The notes under the pieces are model-generated. The model made no database searches and was not told the DNA's origin. It saw only the letters and a program-made list of their open reading frames with translations. The translations under genes and the position numbers were made by a program. From NIOZ-UU13 sp035528395 (GTDB lineage Bacteria > Planctomycetota > Phycisphaerae > Sedimentisphaerales > Anaerobacaceae): a stretch of DNA of 64,000 nt. Of this stretch, positions 36,425 through 45,921 are shown piece by piece. Every line of letters starts with the position of its first letter. The stretch's first letter is position 1. The DNA is taken from NCBI GenBank assembly GCA_035528395.1, contig DATKYR010000167.1:1-64000 (forward strand), given 5' to 3'.

Positions 36425-37903
36425 ATGCAGAGCACAATCACGGATGAGAGTTCTCGTACAGCGGCGTCTCAGATAAGTGCTATTAACGAAGCTCTTGCTG
36501 AGAAAGTGGGTCCGCAGAAGTTTCGAATCTGGTTTAAGAATTCAACGAATATGACACTTGCCGACGGATATTTGAAGGTTGGTGTGCCGAATCTTTTTAT
36601 AGCAAGTTGGATTGAAAACCATTTTTTGGATGAAATTACCCAGGTGGTTCGGACAGTTACCGGCGCAGAGGTAAAGATAACCTTTAGCATCGACCCGGAG
36701 CTTTCCGGCCACCAGAGGCGAACACAACTGGGTTCGCAATCCCCGCTTGTTGCCGGCGGGGGTCGGACTCGATCTCCGGCTCGACTCAATTCGCCGAAGT
36801 CGATTCTCGATTCTCGACGAGCATCGAGTAGCCGGCATCGAGCATCCGGAAGACTCAAGCTGAGTCTGGAGACATTTGTTGTAGGTTCGTCAAATGAGCT
36901 GGCCTACAACGCCGCCAAAGCGGTCGTAAATGAACAACAAAGCCCTTTCAATCCGCTGTTTATTCACGGAGGATACGGGGTAGGCAAAACACATCTGCTG
37001 CAAGGGATTTGCAATGCAGTGTGCGAAAAGCGCCCCCAGACTAATTGGCTATATCTCTCAGCGGAAGATTTTGTCAATCAGTTTGTGCTGGCCTTGAAGA
37101 CAAAAAAGCTGGAGGCTTTTCGACGACGAATGCGGCAAACGGATTTGTTGGCAATCGACGATATTCACTTCTTGGCCAGCAAGCCTTCAACGCAGGAGGA
37201 ATTCCTGCATACTTTCAATACAATCAGCCTCGCTGGTAAACAGGTTGTGCTGGCCTGCGATGCACATCCGAAAATGATAGGACAACTGTCCGAAAAGCTG
37301 GTTAACCGCTTCGTATCGGGAATGGTTGTCAAGATTCAGAATCCTGATTTCCGCACCCGCTGCCAAATATGCAGGCAGTACCTGAAGACTAAAAACTTAA
37401 AACTAAAATCTCAAATCCCCGAAAGCGTAATAACATACATTGCCGAAAATCTCCGCACCAATGTCCGGGAGCTGGAGGGGGCCCTGCTGAAATTAATTGC
37501 GTACTCGGCACTGAAAAACGAAAAAATCAACCTGTCTATGGCCAGAGCCGTTATGGTTGAACACCTCGAAAGGTGCGACCCGATTGTGCACGTATCGGAT
37601 ATCGAATCAGCCGTCGCCACTTATTTCGGGACAACGCCGGCCAATATACACTCGTCTAAAAAAAACAGGACCGTTGCCTTGGCCCGGCATTTTAGTATGT
37701 ATCTGACCAGAAAGCACACTAAAATGTCGTCCTCTGAAGTAGGCAGGTTTATGGGAAATAAAAATCACGCCACCGTACTGCTGGCCTGCAAAAAAATCGA
37801 AGAGCTGCTCAAGAAGAATGCCGAAATTCACTGGCAAGGCCTTGCAGGCAACAAAGTTTGCAAAGCCAGAACAATACTCACACAGCTCGAAGCCAGCATC
37901 TAA
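36425..37903 (+). CDS. dnaA: Chromosomal replication initiator DnaA
   Basis: 492 residues. Domain I (IRIWFKN-like segment; about 1-95), linker domain II, AAA+ domain III with Walker A GGYGVGKTH and Walker B LLAIDDIHFL, and DNA-binding domain IV with the signature MGNKNHATVLLACKKI are all present. The linker (about residues 119-142) contains a Ser/Arg-rich stretch (LDSRRASSSRHRASGR) encoded by an ATCGAGN heptanucleotide repeat. CCGGGAGAAT precedes the start. dnaN does not follow. Confidence 0.95.
   Translation: MQSTITDESSRTAASQISAINEALAEKVGPQKFRIWFKNSTNMTLADGYLKVGVPNLFIASWIENHFLDEITQVVRTVTGAEVKITFSIDPELSGHQRRTQLGSQSPLVAGGGRTRSPARLNSPKSILDSRRASSSRHRASGRLKLSLETFVVGSSNELAYNAAKAVVNEQQSPFNPLFIHGGYGVGKTHLLQGICNAVCEKRPQTNWLYLSAEDFVNQFVLALKTKKLEAFRRRMRQTDLLAIDDIHFLASKPSTQEEFLHTFNTISLAGKQVVLACDAHPKMIGQLSEKLVNRFVSGMVVKIQNPDFRTRCQICRQYLKTKNLKLKSQIPESVITYIAENLRTNVRELEGALLKLIAYSALKNEKINLSMARAVMVEHLERCDPIVHVSDIESAVATYFGTTPANIHSSKKNRTVALARHFSMYLTRKHTKMSSSEVGRFMGNKNHATVLLACKKIEELLKKNAEIHWQGLAGNKVCKARTILTQLEASI
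36801..36846. repeat. CTCGATN/ATCGAGN heptanucleotide repeat inside dnaA
   Basis: Opposed arms CGATTCTCGATTCTCGACGA and GCATCGAG...CATCGAGCAT form an imperfect inverted array. It is translated in domain II of DnaA, the flexible linker that tolerates length change. Confidence 0.75.
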
Positions 37904-37953
37904 ACACTCAGGAATTGTCCATTCACACAGAATTTGAAAAGGAGAACAAAATT

Positions 37954-38871
37954 ATGAAACACAAACAACTTACTTTTATCGTGATTTTACTTTCTACTTT
38001 ATTTATTTTCACCGCCGCCGTTGTGTATGCCGGAAAAGGGCCCGCTTCCTCGTCCGGTCTTCCGGTTAAATGGGGAGAGCTTACTGCGCCCGATTTTATA
38101 AAAGCCGTGGAAAAATCCGCAGGCCTCTGCCTTATTCCAATAGGCGTCTTCGAAAAGCACGGACCTCATTTACCGCTTGGAACAGATTTAATTGACGTCA
38201 GGGAAGTTGCTTTACGTGCGGCAAAAAAAGAATACGCCCTTGTCTTCCCGGAATACTATTTCAGCCAGATACTGGAAGCAAAACACCAGCCCGGAACAAT
38301 TGCGTACAGCCCCAGGCTCATTTGGGATATCCTGCAGGAGACATGTGATGAACTTTCCCGTAACGGGATCAAGAAAATTGTCCTGGTGAACGGACACGGC
38401 GGAAACAATTCTTTTTTGCCCTTTTTCGGCCTGGCCCAGCTTGAAAAACAACGGGACTACTGTGTCGTATTGTTCAGCCCCCAAACGGATCCGAAAGTTG
38501 CAGAAAAAATAAAACAGCTCAAAGAGTCCAAAAATGGCGGCCATGCAGGAGAAACCGAGACCTCGATGATGCAGATTTCAAGGCCCGACCTCGTGCATAA
38601 AGACCGCGCAAAAGAACAGTCCGGCCAAGACCTGGCACGCTTAAAACACATCCCTTCCAACTTCACGGGAATATTCTGGTATGCCCAATTCCCGAACCAC
38701 TATGCCGGGGACGCCAGCTTTGCCAAACCCGAGCTCGGCGAATTATTAATAAACTCTCAAGCCGACCAGCTTGTTGAATTAATTAAAATCCTGAAAAAAG
38801 ACGACACTATTCTAAATCTCCAGAACCGCTTTTACAACGAATCCAAAAATCCCCTCAAAACAAAACAGTAA
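37954..38871 (+). CDS. Exported creatininase-family amidohydrolase
   Basis: 305 residues from ATG 37954, chosen because AAAAGGAG lies ten bases before it; the open frame upstream overlaps dnaA. A signal peptide is visible (cleavage probably after VYA, about residue 26). The metal-site motifs of the creatininase fold are present: EKHGPHLPLGTD, NGHGGNN and GHAGETETS. Family members hydrolyse cyclic amides or formamides. Export is unusual for this family, and the substrate is unknown. Confidence 0.85.
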   Translation: MKHKQLTFIVILLSTLFIFTAAVVYAGKGPASSSGLPVKWGELTAPDFIKAVEKSAGLCLIPIGVFEKHGPHLPLGTDLIDVREVALRAAKKEYALVFPEYYFSQILEAKHQPGTIAYSPRLIWDILQETCDELSRNGIKKIVLVNGHGGNNSFLPFFGLAQLEKQRDYCVVLFSPQTDPKVAEKIKQLKESKNGGHAGETETSMMQISRPDLVHKDRAKEQSGQDLARLKHIPSNFTGIFWYAQFPNHYAGDASFAKPELGELLINSQADQLVELIKILKKDDTILNLQNRFYNESKNPLKTKQ

Positions 38872-38907
38872 TATACATCATTGATAACGCCTCCAGAGAT
38901 ACAAACC

Positions 38908-38940
38908 AAAAACCCTACTTTTCTTTAGCAGGGTTTTTAT
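38908..38940 (+). terminator. Rho-independent terminator after the creatininase gene
   Basis: AAAACCCT and AGGGTTTT pair around a 13-base loop and are followed by a T-rich tract, 37 bases after the stop. Confidence 0.7.
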
Positions 38941-39140
38941 TTATTGAATTATACTGATAGGAAATTTAATCTAAGGAATGAAAAGAACTTTTTTCCCTGC
39001 GAAGTAGATTTTGTTTTTTGTTCAGAGGATGAGCAAAACTTGGATCATAATTGACACATTTTAATAAAGAGCTTATTATCCTTGGAATGCCGAGGAAAAA
39101 CTGAGGCGCGAAACATGAATAGAAAATGCGAGATAGATAA

Positions 39141-40274
39141 ATGAAATGTCCATCCTGCTCCAGCAAATTAAGAGAAGTAAAGTCTAAAACAGCTCTCGTA
39201 GATATTTGTCTGGATTGCAAAGGCATATGGTTTGATTCGGGCGAATTCGTAGATTTCGTTAGAAACCTGACAGAAAGCAAAAAAATCTCTCCGGAAGAAG
39301 TTCGTTTGTTCGAACCACAAACCGTTCAAACCTTAAAGACAGTTAAAGAAACCCCAAAACTATGCCCAAGATGTAATCTTGCAATGAAGAGATTCAATTA
39401 TTCCTATGATTCAAACGTATTCTTAGATAAATGTCCAAATTGTAAAGGTATTTGGACTGATGGTGGTGAAGTTCAGCAAGTTGCCGGATATCTTAAGGAC
39501 GATCCAAGAATTAAAACTATTGGTAAAGACCTTGCAGAAAATAGACAGAATTTGGAAGACCTAAAAAGCTGGGGAGGATTTGGTAAGGCTTTAGGTATGC
39601 CGGTTAGTCCTTTTATTTTGTTTATGCCAAGAATAATTCTTCCCCTGTCGGATGAGAATCCCAGAGAAAGATTTCCCATCCTGACGATTTCTATAATCAC
39701 TTTATGTGTAGCGATTTACATAGGCCAAGTAAAATTCATAGATGACATCCACACTTTTTTTTATTTTTACGGTTTTGTTCCAAAGCACTTTTTCGATATT
39801 GGTTTGTTTACTTCAATGTTCCTGCACGGAGATACTTTACACTTGATTGGAAATATGTTTTTTCTATGGATTTTTGGTGACAATGTTGAGGACAGGTTCA
39901 GCCGTTTGGGCTATATTGTTTTTTATATTTCCTGTGGTTTGATCGCTTCTCTTCTACACACAGTTTTCAATTTCAATTCACCGATTCCTGCGGTCGGTGC
40001 CAGCGGCGCAATATCAGGAGTTATGGGTGCTTATCTTATTTTTTATCCAAAAGCCAAAATTAATATGCTTATTATATACAGAATCATGCGCGTACCTGCC
40101 TCTATATATTTGGTGATGTGGTTCATTTTTCAATTGATGTTCGCTTTGACAACATTTGGAGCAAATGCCGGAACAGGTATCGCCTGGTTTGCTCACATCG
40201 GAGGATTTGTCTTTGGGGCCCTTATTGCATACCACAAGAAAAGGTCTACCTCTATCACAAAAGAGAGTCAGTAA
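39141..40274 (+). CDS. Rhomboid intramembrane serine protease with two N-terminal zinc ribbons
   Basis: 377 residues. Two TFIIB-like zinc ribbons (Cys3/Cys6/Cys23/Cys26 and Cys75/Cys78/Cys98/Cys101, both with CKGIW) precede six to seven membrane helices. The rhomboid residues are there: HGDTLHLIGNMFFLW in helix 2, catalytic Ser288 in GASGAISG and His352 in AHIGGF. It cleaves membrane proteins within the bilayer. The ribbons probably sit in the cytoplasm and may recognise substrate or nucleic acid; that is inference. Confidence 0.9.
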   Translation: MKCPSCSSKLREVKSKTALVDICLDCKGIWFDSGEFVDFVRNLTESKKISPEEVRLFEPQTVQTLKTVKETPKLCPRCNLAMKRFNYSYDSNVFLDKCPNCKGIWTDGGEVQQVAGYLKDDPRIKTIGKDLAENRQNLEDLKSWGGFGKALGMPVSPFILFMPRIILPLSDENPRERFPILTISIITLCVAIYIGQVKFIDDIHTFFYFYGFVPKHFFDIGLFTSMFLHGDTLHLIGNMFFLWIFGDNVEDRFSRLGYIVFYISCGLIASLLHTVFNFNSPIPAVGASGAISGVMGAYLIFYPKAKINMLIIYRIMRVPASIYLVMWFIFQLMFALTTFGANAGTGIAWFAHIGGFVFGALIAYHKKRSTSITKESQ

Positions 40275-40378
40275 TTCTTTATTGTTTTATAAGGGTGCGA
40301 TGAATCGCACTAATTCTGTGAGAATAGATACATGCCGGACTATAAACGATGGTTTTGTTATTGGCAGGATATATTTCG

Positions 40379-42334
40379 CTACTGTCCTGCTATCGCATCG
40401 TCAATAGCTTTTTTAACTGCAACCACAGCGGGGGACTGAGGCATCTTTGTGTAGGTTGCATCGATAGCTTGCTTTGCCGGGCCGAGCCTGCCCATCCGGT
40501 AATAGACATAGCCTAAGAGAAATTCCAGCTTTGGAGAACCGTTCCGTCCCATCCATTCTTTAATCTCAGCTATTCTGCTCTCGAGCTTATTTTCACCGCC
40601 TAACATACCAGCAAGGTCGATTTTAGTCCGTACATATTCCGGAGCAATCTCGAGCGCTCTGGAAAGAAATAGGGCGCTGCTGATATATTCGCCGGCGGCC
40701 AATAACGCGTGCCCTCTGCCCGCAAAGCAAAGTGCCAGGCCACCGGCCTGGACCGGATCCGACCCGGCTTCGCCGGGATCCAGCTTATAAATGGACGCTA
40801 AAGCAAAAGAGTCCGCTGCCGCATAGAACCTTCCGGCTTTTAGATAATCTTCCGCAGCCTGCATGTGCTGATTGAACTTGGCTTCCGAGAAAGTTTCAGG
40901 ACGGGTGTGTGGTCCCCTGATGCTTTTTGCCTTGGCGGACAACTCGGCTTGCGAAAGCTTATTTAGTTCATCCAACGGAGAATTTTTCTCTCGATAACTT
41001 TCCGGCTTCGGTGTTTCCAAAAATTCGAGATTCGCTTCTTCCTGGCTATCGGCAGCTTGACCGTACTGGTCTTTTTCAGTTTCATAAAAGTGCACAATTT
41101 TACCCCAGTCTATTGTTGTCGCTTGGGGGGAGATAACCGTATCTGTTTTGGTGCTTCCGTCTTTAAGTGCTTCTTCTGGTGCGGTTCGCAGGCGGGCATC
41201 GATGGACCGGGTCAAATCATCGAGTTGCTGTCCTATTTGCTCAAGAACATCGGAACCAAGTCTGTTACGTTTGTCCTGCAGGTCTCTGCCGTGTTCATCA
41301 GGTTTACCCTCATCTGCCTGAGGTTCCCAGCCCGTAACTTTCTGCAAAGTGGACCCATCCTGAAACGCCGGACCCTTCACCACTGCGTCAGCTTGCGCAA
41401 GTGTAAGCGCGTCCCCGCCGAAGTCTGGTTCGTTCGTCTGAACTATTTTAGCTGCCTGTCTTTCCTTGTGTTCCGGACTCCATACCTCAAACCTCTGCTC
41501 AAGGGCCGTTCCTGGGTCTTCGGTCTTGAGTCTTTGGTCTTGCGTCTTGAGTAGTGGCTCTTGGGTCTTGAGTGTTTGGTCTTGCGTCTTGAGTAGTGGC
41601 TCTTGGGTCTTGAGTCTTGTGTCTTGTGTCTGTTCTTGGTACCGTTCAAACATCAACTGCTGGTCTTGCTTCGATTTGCCCGCCTCATCTTGAGTAAGTA
41701 GCTGTAGTTCCCGTATGCTTTTTACTATTTGTAGAGGCCTGGTCTCAGTGCCATATTGCGTTTGCAGTCCCGGCAATCCTGATTCGGATGATTCCTGCGG
41801 GGTCCCGGCCTGAGTAAAAGTATCCCAGTCGGGATAAGTTTGTGTCTCTTGGCCGTTTGTTGTCTTCATTCCCGTCGGGTACTGTACCTGGAGTGCACTA
41901 TCATTAATCCTTGTATCTATAGGCCTGAAAACTCCGGAATAGCCGGGCCTTGTTGTAGTTACCGTCTGGCTTTGTAAATAATACGGCTGAATACTGTATC
42001 CGTTGGTATAATTTCCGATGTATTCATTGCTTGCCGAGTCTCTCAAAAAGGAGCTAAGTGACGATGAGCCAAGACCGGCCCTGAAGCTCGTAGTCGAACC
42101 GTACGGCACAGTACCACGGAAGTGCATCCCCCGGCTGACATTACCGGTAATTACCAGATTGCCGCTCGTATCAATTGGGTTAGGGTTGCTAATCAGACCA
42201 CTTTGGAGACTACTCGGAGGAACAGTGCTCGAGCCGGCGGGATTCAGTATCGCGGGATTTTCTATCGACCAGCTTCTTGTCGAACTGAGAGCGAAAAACA
42301 CCACTATCACTGTGATAAAAAGCCGATTCTTCAT
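40379..42334 (-). CDS. Exported TPR-like protein with low-complexity repeat region
   Basis: 651 residues. A signal peptide (to about residue 23) is followed by a Ser/Thr/Gly/Tyr-rich region (about 30-190), a heptapeptide repeat of the LKTQDQ/PLLKTQ type (about 230-275), a charged region, and tetratricopeptide-like helices in the last 170 residues (AAEDYLKAGRFYAAADSFALAS, in parts; ISSALFLSRALEIAPEY; KLEFLLGYVYYRMGRLGPAKQAI). It is probably a periplasmic or outer-surface scaffold protein. The middle repeat is encoded by a heptanucleotide array, not conserved protein sequence. Confidence 0.75.
   Translation of the reverse strand: MKNRLFITVIVVFFALSSTRSWSIENPAILNPAGSSTVPPSSLQSGLISNPNPIDTSGNLVITGNVSRGMHFRGTVPYGSTTSFRAGLGSSSLSSFLRDSASNEYIGNYTNGYSIQPYYLQSQTVTTTRPGYSGVFRPIDTRINDSALQVQYPTGMKTTNGQETQTYPDWDTFTQAGTPQESSESGLPGLQTQYGTETRPLQIVKSIRELQLLTQDEAGKSKQDQQLMFERYQEQTQDTRLKTQEPLLKTQDQTLKTQEPLLKTQDQRLKTEDPGTALEQRFEVWSPEHKERQAAKIVQTNEPDFGGDALTLAQADAVVKGPAFQDGSTLQKVTGWEPQADEGKPDEHGRDLQDKRNRLGSDVLEQIGQQLDDLTRSIDARLRTAPEEALKDGSTKTDTVISPQATTIDWGKIVHFYETEKDQYGQAADSQEEANLEFLETPKPESYREKNSPLDELNKLSQAELSAKAKSIRGPHTRPETFSEAKFNQHMQAAEDYLKAGRFYAAADSFALASIYKLDPGEAGSDPVQAGGLALCFAGRGHALLAAGEYISSALFLSRALEIAPEYVRTKIDLAGMLGGENKLESRIAEIKEWMGRNGSPKLEFLLGYVYYRMGRLGPAKQAIDATYTKMPQSPAVVAVKKAIDDAIAGQ
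41513..41640. repeat. GTCTTGN heptanucleotide repeat inside the TPR-like gene
   Basis: About eighteen 7-base units (GTCTTGA, GTCTTTG, GTCTTGC, GTAGTGG). A 49-base second-order unit containing GAGTAGTGGCTCTTGGGTCT occurs twice. The translation is a regular heptapeptide repeat. Confidence 0.85.
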
Positions 42335-42393
42335 AATACAAAGTACTTTCTGTTTTTCCTGATATCCTGGTAACCTGGTAACCTGATACCCTG

Positions 42394-43323
42394 TCAGGTA
42401 GTGGGGCCTTTCTTGTATTTCGGTTTCTCAGCCCAGCTAAGTTTCGTGGCGAGCGTGTCCCATTGACTCCGAAGCGGATTGTTCACAATCAAAAAATCGC
42501 AGTTTTCTCTCTCGACTCTCACCACATCATCAATTGAGAACCTCAACGAAACCTGGCCGTCGATAGAAACAGTTGTGCCTTCGTTGACTCGTATCCCCAC
42601 GACCTCTATTGTGCTTTCGGCGTTAATAACGATCGGCCGAAAGCTCAAAGAATGAGGACAAATCGGCGTAATAACCACCGCCTCCATCTTTGGCGAGACT
42701 ATCGGGCCCCCGCAGGATAAATTATAGGCCGTTGAGCCGGTGGGGGTGGAAATTATCAACCCATCACTGACACAACCGGCTAACGGCTGACCATCCACCG
42801 ATATTTTAAGCTCGACCGTTCTAAAAGGCGGACCGGCCGTGATGAAAACATCATTGATAGCTGCTGAGCAAAATTTCTGGGTTCGGTTCTCTTCCTTATC
42901 ATTGCTGACTTTGGCGAGCTCTCGTTTCGGCGGAGGCCGAAGCCGGGCAGTCGGGCCGAAAACTCTGCAGCTTAGCATCATCCGCTTATCTATCTGGGCG
43001 GTGCCTTTTGTTAAACAAGGGAAAAAATCCTTAAGCTCGCCAACGCTGAATTCCGCCAGGAAACCAAGCTTGCCGACGTTAACGCCTATCACCGGCACAC
43101 TTGCTTTACTCACGTTCCTTGCCGTCGAAATGATGCTCCCATCGCCGCCGAAAACAATCGCAAAATCACATTTCTTTAGAATCTCTGCTTTGCAATCCTC
43201 AATGCTGCAGCTTGCTACTATCTCGGCCTTGTCCTTTGCAAAGCCGGCAAATTCGTCAATCGCCTCGCGGACTCCTTCCTTTTTAGGGTCACCGAAAATC
43301 ACTAATTTTGGCAGAGATTTCAT
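42394..43323 (-). CDS. nadK: NAD kinase
   Basis: 309 residues with the kinase signature GGDGSI (about residues 58-63), GVNVGKLGFLAEF, STPTGSTAYNLSCGGPI and the later TPICPHSLSFRPIV. It makes NADP from NAD. A 30-residue arginine- and lysine-rich insertion (about 122-150) lies between the N-terminal and C-terminal domains and partly consists of a GC-rich hairpin sequence. It lies 59 bases after dxs, the usual order ispA-dxs-nadK. Confidence 0.93.
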   Translation of the reverse strand: MKSLPKLVIFGDPKKEGVREAIDEFAGFAKDKAEIVASCSIEDCKAEILKKCDFAIVFGGDGSIISTARNVSKASVPVIGVNVGKLGFLAEFSVGELKDFFPCLTKGTAQIDKRMMLSCRVFGPTARLRPPPKRELAKVSNDKEENRTQKFCSAAINDVFITAGPPFRTVELKISVDGQPLAGCVSDGLIISTPTGSTAYNLSCGGPIVSPKMEAVVITPICPHSLSFRPIVINAESTIEVVGIRVNEGTTVSIDGQVSLRFSIDDVVRVERENCDFLIVNNPLRSQWDTLATKLSWAEKPKYKKGPTT

Positions 43324-43382
43324 AGTTTGTGTCTCGTTTGTCGCGGCTTGTATATCTGATATTGAGCATCCGGCGTCGTAAA

Positions 43383-45293
43383 CTACATAAGACGCAGCAT
43401 TTCTTTGGCCGTTTCTACTATCTTATCGGCATTTATACCCGCTTCCATAAGCTGCTGCTCTCTGGAATTGTGTCCTATAAATCTCCTCGGCGCGCCGAGC
43501 AGGCGTATGGCCTTTGGCGAATAGCTTTTAGCTGCGGCCAATTCGAGCACGGCTGAGCCGAACCCGCAGGCACTGGCGTGGTCCTCTACTGTAATTATGG
43601 CCTTTCCCTGGTCCAGCAGAGAGACAATTTTCTCATCAACAGGAGCAGCGAACCGGCCGTTAATCACATCGACCGCAATGCCGTCTTCAGCTAATAATGC
43701 AGCCGCTTTCAATGCTTCTGTCAGAACGCTGCCGTAACTGACAATCGCAACAGCGGATTTTTTTGACCTTTTGACGACTACACTTTTACCCAGACTGAAC
43801 GGCTTGGCACAAGCGGCCCTGACAAACTCCTGCTGTGGGACAAAATCTTTAGGATACCTTATAACGACCGGCTTATCCTGGCCCAATGCAAATTCCAGGG
43901 CCAGTTTAGTTTCAATCTCATTGGCAGGCCCTGTTAGTACCATATTCGGCATTATCCGCAAAAATCCAATATCCAAAAGCCCGTGATGTGTTGGTCCGTC
44001 CGGGCCGACGACCCCGGCCCTGTCGATGCAAAAGATGACCGGCAGGTCCTGTAACGCTACCTCCTGGAATATCTGGTCGAAGCTGCGCTGCAAAAAGGTC
44101 GAATAGATACAGACGATCGGTTTTAAGCCGCTTCTGGCAAACCCTGCTGCAATATCCACAGCCGCACCTTCAGCAATACCCACATCGTAGAACCTGTCAG
44201 CAAACCTTTTGCGAAATTCGACTAAGCCCGTTCCGTCGCACATCGCTGAGGTTATAGCCACGATTCTGTCATCCTTTTGAGCTAATTCCGTCAGATGTTC
44301 GCCGAGGACACTGGTAAAACTACGTCTGCTTGAGTCCGAAGCCGATTCAATAGCATCCCCGTTCATCTTGAACGGACCTGTCGAATGAAATTTGCTGGGG
44401 CCCTGGTCGGCCGGCTCAAAACCTTTGCCTTTCTTCGTATAGACGTGCAGAATTACGGGATGATTCATCTGGACCAACGCCTTGAACAATTTTATAAGCG
44501 AGCCAATATCGTGGCCGTCAACAGGACCAAAGTACGGAACATTCAGGCTCTCAAACATCTGACTGGCCGGCAGGGCCATCCTGATACCTTTCTTAATCCT
44601 CTCAATCGCTTCCTCGACACTTTTGCCTATATAGGGCGTATGCTCTAAGATATTTCTGGTTGTCTTGCGCAAGTCCTCATATGTCTGGCTAAGACGAACT
44701 TTGGAAAAGTACTTTGCCATTGCTCCTACAGTTGCGTCTATTGCCATCGAGTTGTCATTGAGCAGGATTAGTAATTGCCTCTTGACGAGTCCGAGATTAT
44801 TGAGTGCCTCAAAGGAAGTGCCGTTAACAATACTGGCATCGCCGATCACCGCCACAATATTATCTTTCTTTTTTTGTTGGCGCTGGGCTATCGCCATTCC
44901 GATTGCTGTCGCTATCGAGGTCCCTGCATGTCCGACGGCGAACTGGTCATATTCGCTCTCGGCCGGGTTGGGAAAGCCGCTTATCCCTTCTGCGCGGCGA
45001 AGATGCTTGAACTTATCTTTCCTTCCGGTGATGATTTTATGCGTATAGCATTGATGGCCGACGTCCCATAGCAGCTTGTCCTCTTTGAAATCAAAAACGT
45101 AGTGCAGCGCTAATGTCAATTCCACTACGCCGAGGTTGCTCGCCAGATGTCCGCCGGTTTTGCTGACCGAGCCGAGAATAAACTGGCGTATTTCCTCTGC
45201 CAGCTCCTTGAGCTGAGGCACTGACAGCTTCTTTATATCCGCCGGACTATTGACCATGTTTAGAAACTTCTCTTTTATATCCGATTTTTGCAT
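43383..45293 (-). CDS. dxs: 1-deoxy-D-xylulose-5-phosphate synthase
   Basis: 636 residues from ATG 45293. A TTG at 45326 is in frame but less likely. Thiamine-diphosphate-enzyme motifs are visible: HQCYTHKIITGR, VIGDASIVNGTSFEALNN (the GDG-type cofactor motif, here GDA), the transketolase central domain and the C-terminal domain. It makes the first intermediate of the MEP isoprenoid pathway, feeding ispA. The Ala in GDAS instead of the common GDGS/GDGA is a small oddity. Confidence 0.94.
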   Translation of the reverse strand: MQKSDIKEKFLNMVNSPADIKKLSVPQLKELAEEIRQFILGSVSKTGGHLASNLGVVELTLALHYVFDFKEDKLLWDVGHQCYTHKIITGRKDKFKHLRRAEGISGFPNPAESEYDQFAVGHAGTSIATAIGMAIAQRQQKKKDNIVAVIGDASIVNGTSFEALNNLGLVKRQLLILLNDNSMAIDATVGAMAKYFSKVRLSQTYEDLRKTTRNILEHTPYIGKSVEEAIERIKKGIRMALPASQMFESLNVPYFGPVDGHDIGSLIKLFKALVQMNHPVILHVYTKKGKGFEPADQGPSKFHSTGPFKMNGDAIESASDSSRRSFTSVLGEHLTELAQKDDRIVAITSAMCDGTGLVEFRKRFADRFYDVGIAEGAAVDIAAGFARSGLKPIVCIYSTFLQRSFDQIFQEVALQDLPVIFCIDRAGVVGPDGPTHHGLLDIGFLRIMPNMVLTGPANEIETKLALEFALGQDKPVVIRYPKDFVPQQEFVRAACAKPFSLGKSVVVKRSKKSAVAIVSYGSVLTEALKAAALLAEDGIAVDVINGRFAAPVDEKIVSLLDQGKAIITVEDHASACGFGSAVLELAAAKSYSPKAIRLLGAPRRFIGHNSREQQLMEAGINADKIVETAKEMLRLM

Positions 45294-45444
45294 AATATTT
45301 TCAATCAAAAACGCTGATACCTTCAACGAAATCTCAAATTTTTAGAAAAAATTTTAAGCTCTTTCACTATAACAGCTTAACCCGCAAAGCACCATTGAAA
45401 AAACAGGATTTTTCGTATCAAACACGCAGATAGCTCTAATTATA

Positions 45445-45545
45445 GGGGGGGTGGTTAATTAGTTGATTGGTTGATTAGTAAATTGGGGATTGGTTACCTG
45501 GCGTAGAGCGGATGGCGTAGAGCGGTTAACGTAGGGAAAACAGCG
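45445..45545. repeat. Seven-base periodic repeats upstream of the zinc-ribbon/AP2 insert
   Basis: TGATTGG, TTAGTTGATTGGTTGATTAG and GGCGTAGAGCGGATGGCGTA units repeat here. The 241 bases between dxs and the next open frame hold nothing else. Confidence 0.55.
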
Positions 45546-45567
45546 GATAGCGGGTAGAAAGATCAGG

Positions 45568-45921
45568 ATGATGGCAAGAAAGTTATTGGTCGGCTGGTTT
45601 ATGGAGTGCCTGGCGTGTAAAGCAACATTTATTCGTTCTACGCCGGAGAATTGGACTGTTGAAAAAAGAGGTAGAATTTTCCGGAAAGACACCGGGCAAC
45701 AGGCATCCGGCCACGACACCGGAGTTGTCGCAAATGACACGAGGCAACAGACTTGCGGCCAAGATACCGGAGTTGTCGGGCGAAATTTGGTTACCAGTAA
45801 ACGAAAATTTGTGGGGTTTGTCAGATGCCCTGAATGCTTATCGGTAAATGTTCGATTAATGGAGATTGGTGATCAAAAGCAATCTTCGGCTTTGTACGAG
45901 CGAGCAGAACCAGTACAATAA
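45568..45921 (+). CDS. Small zinc-ribbon protein (possibly the frameshifted front of the AP2 gene)
   Basis: 117 residues with CLAC near the N-terminus and CPEC near the C-terminus, so one zinc ribbon could form. Between them is a Thr/Gly/Asp-rich repeat (GQQASGHDTGVVANDTRQQT), apparently from a short DNA repeat. It overlaps the AP2 frame by 56 bases in another frame. Either these are two overlapping genes, or one zinc-ribbon-AP2 gene with a frameshift near 45866-45920. No strong ribosome site is seen. Confidence 0.5.
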   Translation: MMARKLLVGWFMECLACKATFIRSTPENWTVEKRGRIFRKDTGQQASGHDTGVVANDTRQQTCGQDTGVVGRNLVTSKRKFVGFVRCPECLSVNVRLMEIGDQKQSSALYERAEPVQ

